Counted from the first letter of the stretch, positions 8,285 through 17,303 are shown. The stretch is DNA of 64,000 nt from Termitidicoccus mucosus (GCF_038725785.1 NZ_CP109796.1:1674001-1738000); one strand, 5' to 3'. Numbers and translations are program-made. Notes: generated from the letters alone by a model not told the origin.

Positions 8285-10210
8285 TCATCTTCTCCGGCTG
8301 CGATGGAAAAGGAATGCGCCGAGCAGGATGATCGCCGGCATGGAGAAGAGATTGAGCGCGGCGAGCTTGTATTCGAGCGCGTCGATGTCCTCGCGCAACG
8401 AGCGGCGGATTTCGCGACGCTCGCGGCGCATCTCGATTTCCTGCTTCTGGAAATCCTCGATGGTCTTTTGCATCTCGGGCGTGGCCACGAGGCGGTTGCC
8501 CTCGGAGGTCTTGCCCATGAGTTCGCCCAGCTTGGTCTGGACTTCGGTCAGGCGGGTTTCGAGTTCGCCCAGCTTGGCCTGGTATTTTTGCTGGGCATCG
8601 GCCTGCATGTCGCGCACGACGGTGAAGGGACGCTCGGTGTTGGCCTTGCCACGCAGGGTGACGAGATCGGTGGAGCCGGTGATGATGTCTGCGAGGTTGC
8701 TGGCGAAGGAGAGATTGTCATTGAGCGGCTCGACGGCCTCGCTGCCGAGGAAGTTGAAGCGGCGGATGCCGAAGTCGTCGAGCAGCCAGTCGGTGTCGGC
8801 GATGACGATGACCGTGGAGGCGCCTTCCTTCAGCGCGGGCGCGGCGGGTTTGGCCGCGTCGCCGGGTTTCGCCTCGTCGCCGGCGGGTTTGTTTTCCTCG
8901 GCGGGCTTGTCGCCGTCGTTTTCGGCGGAGGCCGCCTTGGGCGCGCCGTCGGGGAAGGCGGTTTTGAATTTGCCGGTGAGTTGGAGGGCGAGAAGTTTTT
9001 TGCCGGCCGGCGTGATCTGCCGGGCGATGGAGGCGGGATCCGGCATCATGAGGGAGTCGGCGGACAAGTTGCCGGCCTGGTCGGAGGTTTCGATGAGCGG
9101 CGTGGCGGCGAGGCCGGTTTGCGCCGTGTCCACGGCGAGCGCGCCGGGCTCGACGAAGAGCAGCGTGTTGAGTTGCGCGGTGGGCTGGGCGTCGCGGTTC
9201 AGGTTTTCCGCGGCGAGGCTGAGCCAGATGGGATAGCGTTCGACGGAGCGCCCGGTGTTGATCGGGGTGGCGAGTTTCAGGTCGCCGACGACTTCGCCGG
9301 GGTTGTAGGTGACGCCCCATGCCTTGAGGAGACGTGGCAGGTCGCTGGAGAGGTTTTGCGGCGGCATGCCCATCATCATGGCCTGCTGGCCGCCCGCGCG
9401 GCGGGAGGCATCGGAGGAGGGATCGACGGCCACGAGAACCGGGCGGCCGGAAAGGACAAACTGGTCGATGGCGTATTCGAGTTTTTCGGTGACGCCTTGC
9501 GGATGAATGATGGCGAGGGCGGCGAGATCCGCGGGGAGTTCCTGCGCCGTGGGCTCGATCGGGACGATTTCGCAGGAGCGGCTCCACTCGGTGTAAACAA
9601 ACTGCGGGGCAGGCGGGCGCTGGCGTTGCATCATCATCATTTGCATGTCGGGTTGCTGGCCCGCGAGCGGAAGGCTGGTGATGAGCCCGAGCCGTGGCCG
9701 GTCAAGCACCTGCACACCGTGGATGAGCTGGGAGATGTCGTATTCGAGGAACGCCTCGCGCTGGGGCGTGAGCGCGGGGATGTTTTTTTCCTGGTCGGCC
9801 TGGATGGCGACGATGCCGAAATAGATCGTTTCGCCGGTCGTGGAGATCGTCTGGGCCTGGAGACCCGCGGCGGCCGCGCGTTCCTCCTCGGGCGTATCCG
9901 GCTGCGGAGTGATGACATTCAGCGTGATTTTTCCGGAGGAGGCGCGGACATACTGGCGGAGCAGTTCCTGCACGCGCGAGGCATAGTTTTTGTAGGAGGT
10001 CGGCAGGCCGGATATATCGCGCGAGAAATAGAAATCAATCGTCACGGGAGTCTCGATCTTCGCGAGGAGCGCCTTGGTGCCCGGCGAAAGCGTGTAGATG
10101 CCGCCTGCGGTGGCATCCACGCGAAGCGGGAGGCGCGCGGCGAGATAATTGACGAGGACCAGCGCGACAAGGACGAGGACGATGGCGGTGATTTTGCTTC
10201 CGGTTTTCAT
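8285..10210 (-). CDS. GldG-like auxiliary protein of ABC transporter
   Basis: A 641-residue membrane protein of the GldG/ABC_transp_aux family. It has an N-terminal helix (residues 7-25), a large extracytoplasmic region beginning with VDATAGGIYTLSPGTKALL and FYFSRDISGLP, and a C-terminal membrane anchor (LFSMPAIILLGAFLF) after a coiled-coil stretch (about residues 535-610). Ala/Pro/Lys-rich low-complexity sequence precedes the last domain. Family members work with an ABC-2 permease and ATPase; in Bacteroidota the set is tied to gliding, but outside that phylum the cargo is unknown. It follows the permease after 30 bases. Confidence 0.82.
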   Translation of the reverse strand: MKTGSKITAIVLVLVALVLVNYLAARLPLRVDATAGGIYTLSPGTKALLAKIETPVTIDFYFSRDISGLPTSYKNYASRVQELLRQYVRASSGKITLNVITPQPDTPEEERAAAAGLQAQTISTTGETIYFGIVAIQADQEKNIPALTPQREAFLEYDISQLIHGVQVLDRPRLGLITSLPLAGQQPDMQMMMMQRQRPPAPQFVYTEWSRSCEIVPIEPTAQELPADLAALAIIHPQGVTEKLEYAIDQFVLSGRPVLVAVDPSSDASRRAGGQQAMMMGMPPQNLSSDLPRLLKAWGVTYNPGEVVGDLKLATPINTGRSVERYPIWLSLAAENLNRDAQPTAQLNTLLFVEPGALAVDTAQTGLAATPLIETSDQAGNLSADSLMMPDPASIARQITPAGKKLLALQLTGKFKTAFPDGAPKAASAENDGDKPAEENKPAGDEAKPGDAAKPAAPALKEGASTVIVIADTDWLLDDFGIRRFNFLGSEAVEPLNDNLSFASNLADIITGSTDLVTLRGKANTERPFTVVRDMQADAQQKYQAKLGELETRLTEVQTKLGELMGKTSEGNRLVATPEMQKTIEDFQKQEIEMRRERREIRRSLREDIDALEYKLAALNLFSMPAIILLGAFLFHRSRRR

Positions 10211-10240
10211 GGCGCAGACAAGGGATGGCGGCGGGAGGGG

Positions 10241-10957
10241 TTAGCGTTCGAGGACGATGACATTGAGAAAAAGGGTGAGGCCGGCGAACGAGAGAAAATA
10301 GACCACGTCGCGCGGATCGATGATGCCCTTGGTGAACGGCTCGAAATGCGGGATGAAGCCGCAATTGGCCACGAAATCGACCGCCTGCACGGGCAGCGCC
10401 GCGCCGAGGGCGCCGTTGAACACGCTCCAGCCGAGCAACACCAGCACGAGGCACACGATCACGCTGAGCACGAAGCTGATGACCTGGTTGCGCGTGAGTG
10501 CGGAGGTGAGGGAGCAGATCCCGAGGTAGCCGCCCGCCATCAGGATCGCGCCGACATACCCGGCGATCATCGCGCCCCAATCGGGGTCGCCGAGATAACC
10601 GGCGGTGAGCGCCAGCGGAAAGCTCAGCACGACCGCGAGCGAGAGGAAGGCCCACGCGGCGAGGAATTTCCCGAGCACGGCCTGAAGCGTGGTGACGGGC
10701 AGCGTGAAAAGCAGCTCGACCGTGCCGCTGCGTTTTTCCTCGGCCCAAAGCCTCATGCCCGCCGCCGGCGCGAAAAACAAAAACAGCCACGGCAGAAACA
10801 TGAAGTAGCTTTCGAGCGAGGCCGTGTTGTTCTTGAAGAAATTGCCGAGGAAAAAGGCGAGCCCGGCCGAGGCCACGAGAAATACGACGAGAAACACATA
10901 GGCAACCGGCGAGCGGAAGTAGCCGAGGAATTCACGTTTGAAGACTGGTAGGATCAT
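10241..10957 (-). CDS. ABC-2 type permease (GldF-like)
   Basis: Integral membrane subunit, 238 residues with about six predicted helices, of the ABC-2/NosY-GldF class. It begins VFKREFLGYFRSPVAYVFL, typical of this class, and has the loop motif WAEEKRSGTVELLFTLPVT, which contacts the ATPase. It lies between the ATPase gene upstream and the GldG-like gene downstream, so the three should form one transporter. Confidence 0.85.
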   Translation of the reverse strand: MILPVFKREFLGYFRSPVAYVFLVVFLVASAGLAFFLGNFFKNNTASLESYFMFLPWLFLFFAPAAGMRLWAEEKRSGTVELLFTLPVTTLQAVLGKFLAAWAFLSLAVVLSFPLALTAGYLGDPDWGAMIAGYVGAILMAGGYLGICSLTSALTRNQVISFVLSVIVCLVLVLLGWSVFNGALGAALPVQAVDFVANCGFIPHFEPFTKGIIDPRDVVYFLSFAGLTLFLNVIVLER

Positions 10958-11090
10958 GGGGAGTGAGGAATGAAGGACGCCGGAGGCGTCGGTTTAAGTT
11001 GAAAGTTTAAATTCAAGTTGGGCGCTCCCGCGCCGGGGGATCCAAACGAAGCGGCGGCTCCGTAATCGAGAATCCAAAATCGAACGTTCA

Positions 11091-11816
11091 TCACGTCTCG
11101 TCGCCGATGGTGAGCGCGCGGAAAATCTCGTCGAGCCGCGCGCCCGGCTGGCGGGCGCGAAACGCCGCGGGCGTCTCGTCCACGACGAGGCGACCCTGCG
11201 AAATGATGATGATGCGCGTGCAGATGGCCTCGACCTCCTCGAGGATGTGGGTCGAGAGGATCACGGCCTTTTCGGCGGCCATGGATTTGATGAGGGCACG
11301 CACTTCGTTTTTCTGGTTGGGATCGAGGCCGTCGGTGGGCTCGTCAAGGATGAGGACGGAAGGATCGTGCAAAAGCGCCTGGGCGAAACCGACGCGCTGG
11401 CGATAGCCCTTGGAAAGGGTCTCGATGGTCTGGTGACGGACACCCGCCAGATGCGTCAGCATGATGGCGCGCCCGACCTTGGCGGCGCGTTCGCCGGCCG
11501 TGCGGAATCCGCGCACTTCGGCGATGAAGCGGAGAAACTCCTCCACCGTCATCTCGCCATACGCGGGCGCGCTTTCCGGCAGGTAACCGATGACGCGCTT
11601 CACGGCGACCGGCGCCGTGCGGACATCGTGGCCGCCCACGATGGCGGTGCCTCCGGTCGGCGTGATGAAGCCGGTGATCATCTTCATCGTGGTGGACTTC
11701 CCGGCGCCGTTGGGCCCGAGAAACCCGAGGATGTCGCCGCGTCTGACGCTGAAGCTGATGTTATCGACCGCGCGTTTGGCGCCGTAGTCTTTCACCAATC
11801 CTTTGACTTCTATCAT
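11091..11816 (-). CDS. ABC transporter ATP-binding protein (GldA-like)
   Basis: Cytoplasmic ATPase of 241 residues that powers the permease encoded next to it. Walker A GPNGAGKST is at residues 34-42, the signature LSKGYRQRVGFAQAL near 133, Walker B LILDEPTDGLDP near 151, and a switch His in ILSTHILEEVEAIC. The open frame extends 60 codons further upstream, but ATG 11816 starts directly at the family's conserved beginning (MIEVKGLVKDYG). It is the first gene of the four-gene operon and is divergent from the leuA leader. Confidence 0.88.
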   Translation of the reverse strand: MIEVKGLVKDYGAKRAVDNISFSVRRGDILGFLGPNGAGKSTTMKMITGFITPTGGTAIVGGHDVRTAPVAVKRVIGYLPESAPAYGEMTVEEFLRFIAEVRGFRTAGERAAKVGRAIMLTHLAGVRHQTIETLSKGYRQRVGFAQALLHDPSVLILDEPTDGLDPNQKNEVRALIKSMAAEKAVILSTHILEEVEAICTRIIIISQGRLVVDETPAAFRARQPGARLDEIFRALTIGDET

Positions 11817-11974
11817 GGCAGAGGAACAGAGATGCAGGGGAATATGTTCGGGAGAAAGTGTGAATTGAAAAAATATCGGCGGGAAAAGTTCCAGCTTTTT
11901 CGCTTCAATTTTGTTCCGCGCATTCCCCGCTTGACTCCGTATCGTCGCAGGCGCTACGTCTCCCCTCTGTTCAA

Positions 11975-12013
11975 ATGCGAAACTTCGCGCAGGCACTGCT
12001 TCGACTTATCTAG
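11975..12013 (+). CDS. Candidate leu leader peptide
   Basis: A 12-codon open frame that starts with ATG and encodes MRNFAQALLRLI, with three Leu codons and one Ile codon at its end, 151 bases before the leuA start codon and directly before a GC-rich hairpin. Two of the three Leu codons are CTT, which appears uncommon next to CTC/CTG in this DNA. This is the pattern of a transcription attenuator leader of the leu type. No convincing ribosome binding site precedes it. A promoter could be TTGACT (about 11931) with TACGTC 18 bases downstream. Confidence 0.5.
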   Translation: MRNFAQALLRLI

Positions 12014-12014
12014 G

Positions 12015-12064
12015 CGCACGATCCGTGAGGGTCGCGTGAGCGGCTGATCGTGCGTCATTGTTTT
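12015..12064 (+). terminator. Attenuator-like hairpin upstream of leuA
   Basis: CGCACGATC (12015-12023) pairs perfectly with GATCGTGCG (12046-12054), leaving a 22-base loop. A T-rich stretch (TTGTTTT, 12058-12064) follows. The hairpin begins two bases after the stop codon of the candidate leader peptide. It could terminate transcription when leucine is plentiful. No anti-terminator partner was worked out. Confidence 0.5.
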
Positions 12065-12164
12065 CCCGCCTGTCTTTCGCCCGCCGCGCATTGGCGGTTT
12101 GCGGCGTTTACTCGTCCGTCCGTTTCTGTCATTTTCAACCTTCCGCATTTAGAAAGTCGCATTC

Positions 12165-13835
12165 ATGCAATCCGCTCCCATCACCAAATATCAACCGTTT
12201 CCCCAGGTCGAGCTGCCCGACCGACAATGGCCGTCCCGCACCATCAACCGCGCGCCTGCGTGGTGCAGCGTGGACCTCCGCGACGGCAACCAAGCCCTCG
12301 CCCAACCGATGAGCGTCGAGGAAAAGCTGGAATTTTTCGACCTGCTCGTGAGCATCGGCTTCAAGGAGATCGAGGTCGGCTTCCCGTCCGCCTCGCAGAT
12401 CGAGTTCGATTTCTGCCGCCGCCTCATCGACGAAAACCGCATTCCCGACGACGTGGCGATCCAGGTGCTCGTGCAATGCCGCGAGGACCTCATCATCCGC
12501 ACCTGCGAGGCCGTGCGCGGCGCGAAGAACGTCATCATCCACTTCTACAACTCCACCTCGCCCCGGCAGCGCGAGTATGTGTTTGGCAACGCCACCCGCG
12601 ACGCCATCCGCGACATCGCCGTGAACGGCGCGAAATGGGCCTGGCAGCACTCGCGGGCGCTCGTCGCCGCCGGCACGCACGTGCGCGCCGAGTATTCGCC
12701 GGAAAGTTTCACCAGCACCGAGCTCGATTTCGCGCTCGAGGTCTGCGAAGCCGTTTCCGACATCTGGCAGCCGACGCCCGAAAACAAGATCATCCTCAAC
12801 CTGCCCGCCACCGTCGAATACGCCACGCCCAATGTCCACGCCGACCAGATCGAGTGGATGTGCCGCCGCCTCACGCGCCGCGCCGCGACCATCGTCTCGC
12901 TGCACACGCACAACGACCGCGGCACCGGCGTGGCCGCCACCGAGCTGGCCCTGCTGGCCGGCGCCGACCGCGTCGAAGGCACGCTCTTCGGCAACGGCGA
13001 GCGCACCGGCAACCTCGACATCGTCACCGTCGCACTGAACATGTACACGCACGGCGTCGATCCGCGCCTCGACTTCGGCAACATCAACGCCATCCGCGAC
13101 CTCTACGAACGCGTCACCAAACTCGAAGTCCACCCGCGCCATCCCTACGCGGGCGAGTTGGTCTTCACCGCGTTTTCCGGCTCGCATCAGGACGCGATCA
13201 AAAAATCCTGGCCCCACCAGCGTCCCGACCGCCCGTGGGACACGCTCTACATCCCGATCGACCCCGCCGACCTCGGGCGCAGCTACCGCGCCATCATCCG
13301 CATCAACTCGCAATCCGGCAAAGGCGGCGTCGCCTATGTGCTCGAACACGAATTCGGCTATCAACTGCCGAAACTCATGCACAAGGAAATCGGCAAAATC
13401 GTCAACGACATCGCCGACGCGCGCGGCACCGAGCTCGCCTCGGCGGACCTGCTGGAGATTTTCAAGGCCGAATACATCGACCGCTCCTCGCCCGTGGCCA
13501 TCGACAGCTTCAAGACCAAGGAAAAGGACGGCGTGGTGAAATGCGACGCCAGCGTGCGCGTCGACGGCGTGCCGCAAAAGCTCGCCGCCGCCGGCAACGG
13601 CCCGATCGACGCCTTCGTGCGCGCGCTTGGCGCGACCGGGCTGCCGAAATTCGAGGTGCTCGGCTACTCCGAGCACTCGCTCGGCAAAGGCGCCGAGGCT
13701 CGCGCCGCATCCTACATCCAGATCAAGACCGAGCGCGGCAACCACTACTTCGGCGTCGGCATCGACACGAGCATCGAGTTTGCCTCGATCAAGGCCGTCG
13801 TGAGCGCGCTCAACCGCGCGCTGGACAAAAAGTAG
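12165..13835 (+). CDS. leuA: 2-isopropylmalate synthase
   Basis: First committed enzyme of leucine synthesis, joining acetyl-CoA and 2-oxoisovalerate in the cytoplasm. The 556-residue length and start (ITKYQPFPQVELPDRQWPSR) match the long LeuA type of actinobacteria and several other phyla. The HMGL-like barrel carries DLRDGNQAL (37-45) and the metal motif HTHNDRG; the C-terminal LeuA dimer domain (about 430-550), where leucine binds for feedback inhibition, ends SIEFASIKAVVSALNRAL. The gene stands alone, with a probable attenuator upstream and an inverted repeat directly after its stop. Confidence 0.95.
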   Translation: MQSAPITKYQPFPQVELPDRQWPSRTINRAPAWCSVDLRDGNQALAQPMSVEEKLEFFDLLVSIGFKEIEVGFPSASQIEFDFCRRLIDENRIPDDVAIQVLVQCREDLIIRTCEAVRGAKNVIIHFYNSTSPRQREYVFGNATRDAIRDIAVNGAKWAWQHSRALVAAGTHVRAEYSPESFTSTELDFALEVCEAVSDIWQPTPENKIILNLPATVEYATPNVHADQIEWMCRRLTRRAATIVSLHTHNDRGTGVAATELALLAGADRVEGTLFGNGERTGNLDIVTVALNMYTHGVDPRLDFGNINAIRDLYERVTKLEVHPRHPYAGELVFTAFSGSHQDAIKKSWPHQRPDRPWDTLYIPIDPADLGRSYRAIIRINSQSGKGGVAYVLEHEFGYQLPKLMHKEIGKIVNDIADARGTELASADLLEIFKAEYIDRSSPVAIDSFKTKEKDGVVKCDASVRVDGVPQKLAAAGNGPIDAFVRALGATGLPKFEVLGYSEHSLGKGAEARAASYIQIKTERGNHYFGVGIDTSIEFASIKAVVSALNRALDKK

Positions 13836-13840
13836 GGGCA

Positions 13841-13934
13841 TTTTGGATTTTCGATTCTCGATTGGCCGCTGTCGCGCCATTGGCCAATCGGAGCGGAAGC
13901 TCCCAATCGAAAATCGAGAATCGAAAATCCAAAA
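13841..13934. repeat. 22-bp-arm inverted repeat between leuA and MATE gene
   Basis: The arm 13841-13862 is the exact reverse complement of 13913-13934 (core words TTTTGGATTTTCGATTCTCG and its complement). An inner TTGGCC-type dyad lies in the loop. It separates convergent genes and may act as a bidirectional terminator. The same words in degenerate form (AATCCAAAATCGA) appear near 11070. Confidence 0.88.
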
Positions 13935-13939
13935 TAACA

Positions 13940-15298
13940 CTATCTCGTCAGCCGCGAGAGCCTCCGGACCAGCAACACCGCCGCGACCGCCAGGCCGCAC
14001 GCGAGGCCGCCCCATATCCCGACCGCGCCAAACGACCCGCGCACGCCCAGAAAATAGCCGCCGGGAATCGCCAGCAGCCAGTAGGCGGCAAACGTGATTC
14101 CGGTCGGCACGCGCACATCAGCCAGGCCGCGAAGCGCGCCGGCCGACACCACCTGCGCCCCGTCGAAAATCTGAAAAATCCCCGCCACGACCAGCAACCG
14201 CGCCGCCAGCGCCGCGACCTCTGCGTCCTCGGGCACAAAACCGCGCGCGATCACCCCGCCCGCCACGACGAACACCAGCGCCGTGCAACTCATGAAGGCG
14301 CACCCCATCCCCACCGCGCCAAACCCGGACGCTCTCCGGGCCTCAAGGCGTCCCTCGCCGAGCAACGCGCTCATGCGGATGCCCGCCGCCATCGATATGC
14401 CCAACGGCACCATGAACGTCGTGCCGGCGCAGGTCAGCGCGATTTGATGCGCCGCCAGCGCCTGCTCGCTGACCCATCCCATCATCAACGCCGCCATGGT
14501 GAATGCCGTCACCTCAAACAGCAGCATCGCCGCCGCGGGCGCGCCGATCTTCAGCATTTCCCCAAAACCATCCGCGCGCAGTCCGCCGGTCCATCGCCGC
14601 CAGAAACCTCCGTTGCCGCCGGGCGCCGGACGCGGCCAGGCTTCGCCCAATCTCGGCTCGCCCCGCGTCCACGCCATGATGGCGGCAAGCGCGCCCGCGC
14701 GGGCCAGCAGCGTCGCCAGCCCCGCCCCGGCCAGCCCCATCGCCGGCGCCCCGAGCTTCCCATAGATGAGTATCCAGTTAAAAACTACATTCAACGCCAC
14801 GCCGCCGAGCATGATGAACATCGGCACCCACGGGCGCCCCTGCGCCTCGGCAAACTGGCGGAACACCTGAAACAGCATCGCCGGCACGACGGAAACACCC
14901 AGCAGAAAATAATACGGGCCGACCACCGCGACGACCTCCGGCGGCTGCCCGAAGCGATGCAAATGCCCGCCCATCGGCAGCAGGACGGCCATCTGGACCA
15001 GAATCGTGATGACGGCCAGCGCGATCCCATGCCTCAGCCACGAGGCTACGCCGGCCTGGTCGCCGGCTCCGTTTGCGCGGGCCGTGAAGATCGACACCGC
15101 CGCGAGCAGCCCGATGCCGCCGAGGAAGACGACATTGAACACGCTTCCCGCAAACGCGGCGGCGGCAAGCTCGGTCGTGCCCACATGGCCGATCATCATC
15201 GTGTCGGCGACATTGATGAGCATCTGGCTCGTCTGTCCGACAATGATGGGAACGGCCAGCGCGAGCGTGGCACGGGCTTCTCGAAAAAAGGCTGACAT
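13940..15298 (-). CDS. MATE family efflux transporter
   Basis: Multidrug/sodium or proton antiporter of the NorM/MATE family, 452 residues with about twelve helices. It starts ARATLALAVPIIVGQTSQML and has the family's DTMMIGHVGTTELAAAA near residue 35 and the repeat-like VSEQALAAHQIALT in the second half. The open frame continues more than 200 codons upstream without stop, but ATG 15298 begins right before the conserved first helix. It is divergent from a small gene of unknown function at 15443. Confidence 0.88.
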   Translation of the reverse strand: MSAFFREARATLALAVPIIVGQTSQMLINVADTMMIGHVGTTELAAAAFAGSVFNVVFLGGIGLLAAVSIFTARANGAGDQAGVASWLRHGIALAVITILVQMAVLLPMGGHLHRFGQPPEVVAVVGPYYFLLGVSVVPAMLFQVFRQFAEAQGRPWVPMFIMLGGVALNVVFNWILIYGKLGAPAMGLAGAGLATLLARAGALAAIMAWTRGEPRLGEAWPRPAPGGNGGFWRRWTGGLRADGFGEMLKIGAPAAAMLLFEVTAFTMAALMMGWVSEQALAAHQIALTCAGTTFMVPLGISMAAGIRMSALLGEGRLEARRASGFGAVGMGCAFMSCTALVFVVAGGVIARGFVPEDAEVAALAARLLVVAGIFQIFDGAQVVSAGALRGLADVRVPTGITFAAYWLLAIPGGYFLGVRGSFGAVGIWGGLACGLAVAAVLLVRRLSRLTR

Positions 15299-15442
15299 GG
15301 ATTGAACCGGCCAGAACGACGCATTCCCGTCCGCAATGCAAGAATTGCCGAACCGGACCGCCCCGCCGGCATGGTTCAAATTGATGCCGGCAAAAAACGC
15401 GCGGGATTGAAATGCCCGCGCGCTCCCATCAATGTAGTGCGC

Positions 15443-15943
15443 ATGTCCAATCGCGACGACCTGCGCCGCCTCCATTTCATCAACGCACTTTTCTCCCATG
15501 TCACCGGGCACGATCTTTACCTCGCGCACCAGATCAAGTCGGCCATTGCGTTCAGCCTGGCCGAGCTGGAGCAGCAGACCGCCGGGAATCCGGCTCTCGC
15601 GTCGAACTACGACGCCGCCTTCACCGCCTCGGCCGCGAAACTGCTTGCCGCCTTTTTTGAAGAGCACGAGCACCACGGCTTCTATCATTGGGACGCGCTG
15701 GGCACCATCGCCTCCGCCACTCCGCTCTTCGCGCGCGACGAGGTGATGACCGGGCTCAAACAACTCGCGCCGCACCGCGAATCCACGCTTCTCATCACCA
15801 ACCTCCGCCCCGCGCTGCTCCCGCCCGACCGCCGCCAAACCCGGCGCCGCCGCCGGGATTACGAGGAGCTTCTCAACTTCATCCGCGATCTCGCCGCCGC
15901 GAGAATCCCGGCCAGCACCAACCTGCATTTGCTGTTTCTCTAA
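15443..15943 (+). CDS. Hypothetical protein
   Basis: A 166-residue soluble protein that I do not recognise. It has no signal peptide or membrane segment. It starts MSNRDDLRRLHFINALFSHV and has a His-rich stretch FEEHEHHGFYHWD in the middle and an Arg-rich stretch (RRQTRRRRRDYEELLNFIRD) near the end. The reading frame is open for 47 codons upstream, but the ATG at 15443 is the most plausible start. The frame is clean and the codon use is like that of the neighbours, so a real gene is likely. Confidence 0.55.
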   Translation: MSNRDDLRRLHFINALFSHVTGHDLYLAHQIKSAIAFSLAELEQQTAGNPALASNYDAAFTASAAKLLAAFFEEHEHHGFYHWDALGTIASATPLFARDEVMTGLKQLAPHRESTLLITNLRPALLPPDRRQTRRRRRDYEELLNFIRDLAAARIPASTNLHLLFL

Positions 15944-15951
15944 AACCATTC

Positions 15952-16002
15952 TTTTGCTCGTTCTCTTTTTTGTCATTCAAAAATGCTTCGAGAACGAACA
16001 AG
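15952..16002. repeat. CGTTCTC hairpin before the HIT gene
   Basis: TCGTTCTC (15958-15965) pairs with GAGAACGA (15990-15997), extended imperfectly on the outside. It lies right after the preceding stop codon and 33 bases before the HIT gene, so it could serve as a terminator. The CGTTCTC word also forms the hairpin at 2250-2313. Confidence 0.5.
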
Positions 16003-16034
16003 CGAACGAAAACGATTTTAAAACATCATCCCCT

Positions 16035-16376
16035 ATGTCCAAGACCATATTCCAACGCATCATCGACCGCGAGATTCCCGCGAAAATCGAATACGAGGAC
16101 GAACACTGCATCGTCATCCACGACATCCAGCCGCAAGCCCCCGTGCATTTGTTGATCGTCCCGAAGCAAGTCATAACGCGGGTCGCCGAAAGCACGCCCG
16201 CCGATGAGGCCGCGCTCGGGCATCTCATCACCACCGCCGGCGTGGTCGCCCGAAAACTCAACCTGGCCCGCGGTTTCCGGCTCGTCATCAACAACGGCCC
16301 GGACGCCTGCGAGACGGTCCCGCATCTGCACATCCACCTCCTCGCGCAACGCCAGCTCGGCTGGCCTCCGGGCTAA
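16035..16376 (+). CDS. HIT family nucleotide-binding protein
   Basis: Histidine triad protein of 113 residues, the normal length for the HINT branch, which hydrolyses phosphoramidates or AMP-linked nucleotides in the cytoplasm. The catalytic triad motif HLHIHLLA stands near residues 99-106. The fold's early motifs IIDREIPAKIEYEDE and DIQPQAPVHLLIVPK are also clear. The start ATG 16035 (MSKTIFQRII) is the family's standard beginning; a longer frame begins at 15954. Confidence 0.9.
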   Translation: MSKTIFQRIIDREIPAKIEYEDEHCIVIHDIQPQAPVHLLIVPKQVITRVAESTPADEAALGHLITTAGVVARKLNLARGFRLVINNGPDACETVPHLHIHLLAQRQLGWPPG

Positions 16377-16621
16377 TCCGGGTTCTTCACCAAACTGTTG
16401 AAAAAGCAGGTGCCGGACCGATTGGACGATCACATCCAATTTTCAGGATAATATTATCTTGGATTGATTTTGGGGAGACGTGGTCCCGCGTATTGGAGAG
16501 GCAAACGAATCCAAATTCGTCCCCGGACGATTGCGATTCCGCCCCGGCTGGTTTCGTTCGTTGAACCATCGAAACCGGCTCAAACCGAAACCATCACCCT
16601 CTGCCAAAAGGAAAACGCATC

Positions 16622-17071
16622 ATGTCCACTCATACCATCCGCCTGCACCGCGTTCTTCGTTCGACGCCTGAAAAAGTTTACCGCGCGTTTCTCGACGCCG
16701 ACGCCATGGCCAAATGGATTTCGCCCCACGGGTTCACCTGCAAGGTCCATCACCTCGATGCAAAGGAGGGCGGCAGCTTCCGAATGTCGTTCACGAATTT
16801 TGGCACCGGCCAGAGCCACAGCTTTGGCGGCACCTACCACGAACTCGTCCCCGGCGAGCACTTGCGCTACACGGACAAGTTCGACGACCCGAACCTGCCC
16901 GGCGAAATGCAGGTGACGGTCGTCCTGAAGCAAGTGTCCTGCGGCACCGACGTGAACATCGTGCAGGAAGGCGTGCCCGCCGTGATTCCCGCCGAAATGT
17001 GTTACCTCGGCTGGCAGGAATCGCTCACCCAACTGGCCCATCTCGTCGAGCCGGAGATTCCCGACGAATGA
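16622..17071 (+). CDS. SRPBCC/AHSA1-type protein
   Basis: START-like (SRPBCC) domain protein of 149 residues, related to the activator-of-Hsp90 homologues. Diagnostic features are the opening RVLRSTPEKVYRAFLDADAM, the GFTCKVHHLDAKEGGSFRM stretch and the C-terminal GWQESLTQLAHLVE helix. These domains bind hydrophobic ligands; no substrate can be inferred. It stands alone after a 245-base gap (16377-16621) in which no gene is seen, and faces the UbiB-like gene convergently. Confidence 0.82.
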   Translation: MSTHTIRLHRVLRSTPEKVYRAFLDADAMAKWISPHGFTCKVHHLDAKEGGSFRMSFTNFGTGQSHSFGGTYHELVPGEHLRYTDKFDDPNLPGEMQVTVVLKQVSCGTDVNIVQEGVPAVIPAEMCYLGWQESLTQLAHLVEPEIPDE

Positions 17072-17195
17072 ACCCGATGGCGAAACATGCGGGCCGGGGC
17101 GCCGGATTCGGGATTTTTTGCGCGCCCGATTGACAAAAAAATTTCCAGGCCGACGTTGCGCCCGTGCCTGGGTGAAATCAATGCAGGGATGTCAC

Positions 17196-17225
17196 CCGGA
17201 CGCCGAAACCGGACTACCCGTCCGG
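17196..17225. terminator. Possible terminator hairpin between convergent genes
   Basis: CCGGACG (17196-17202) and CGTCCGG (17219-17225) form a 7-bp perfect stem with a 16-base loop in the 232-base convergent gap 17072-17303. No T-run follows on either strand, so the role is uncertain. Confidence 0.3.
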
Positions 17226-17303
17226 AAACCACCGCCGCATCTGCCTTGCCAGGGCGGCGGTCCCCTCTGCAGCCGCGCGAGTCCTCCTCCCCGGGTGCAA
17301 ATG

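Noticed and set aside
11817-12164. Riboswitch or T-box in the leuA leader
   Set aside because: No T-box sequence or specifier loop arrangement is visible; the leader peptide and hairpin explain the region better.
12050-15295. Open frame of more than 1000 codons on the + strand across leuA and the MATE gene
   Set aside because: It crosses two well-supported genes and is dominated by Arg/His/Pro, a GC-rich shadow.
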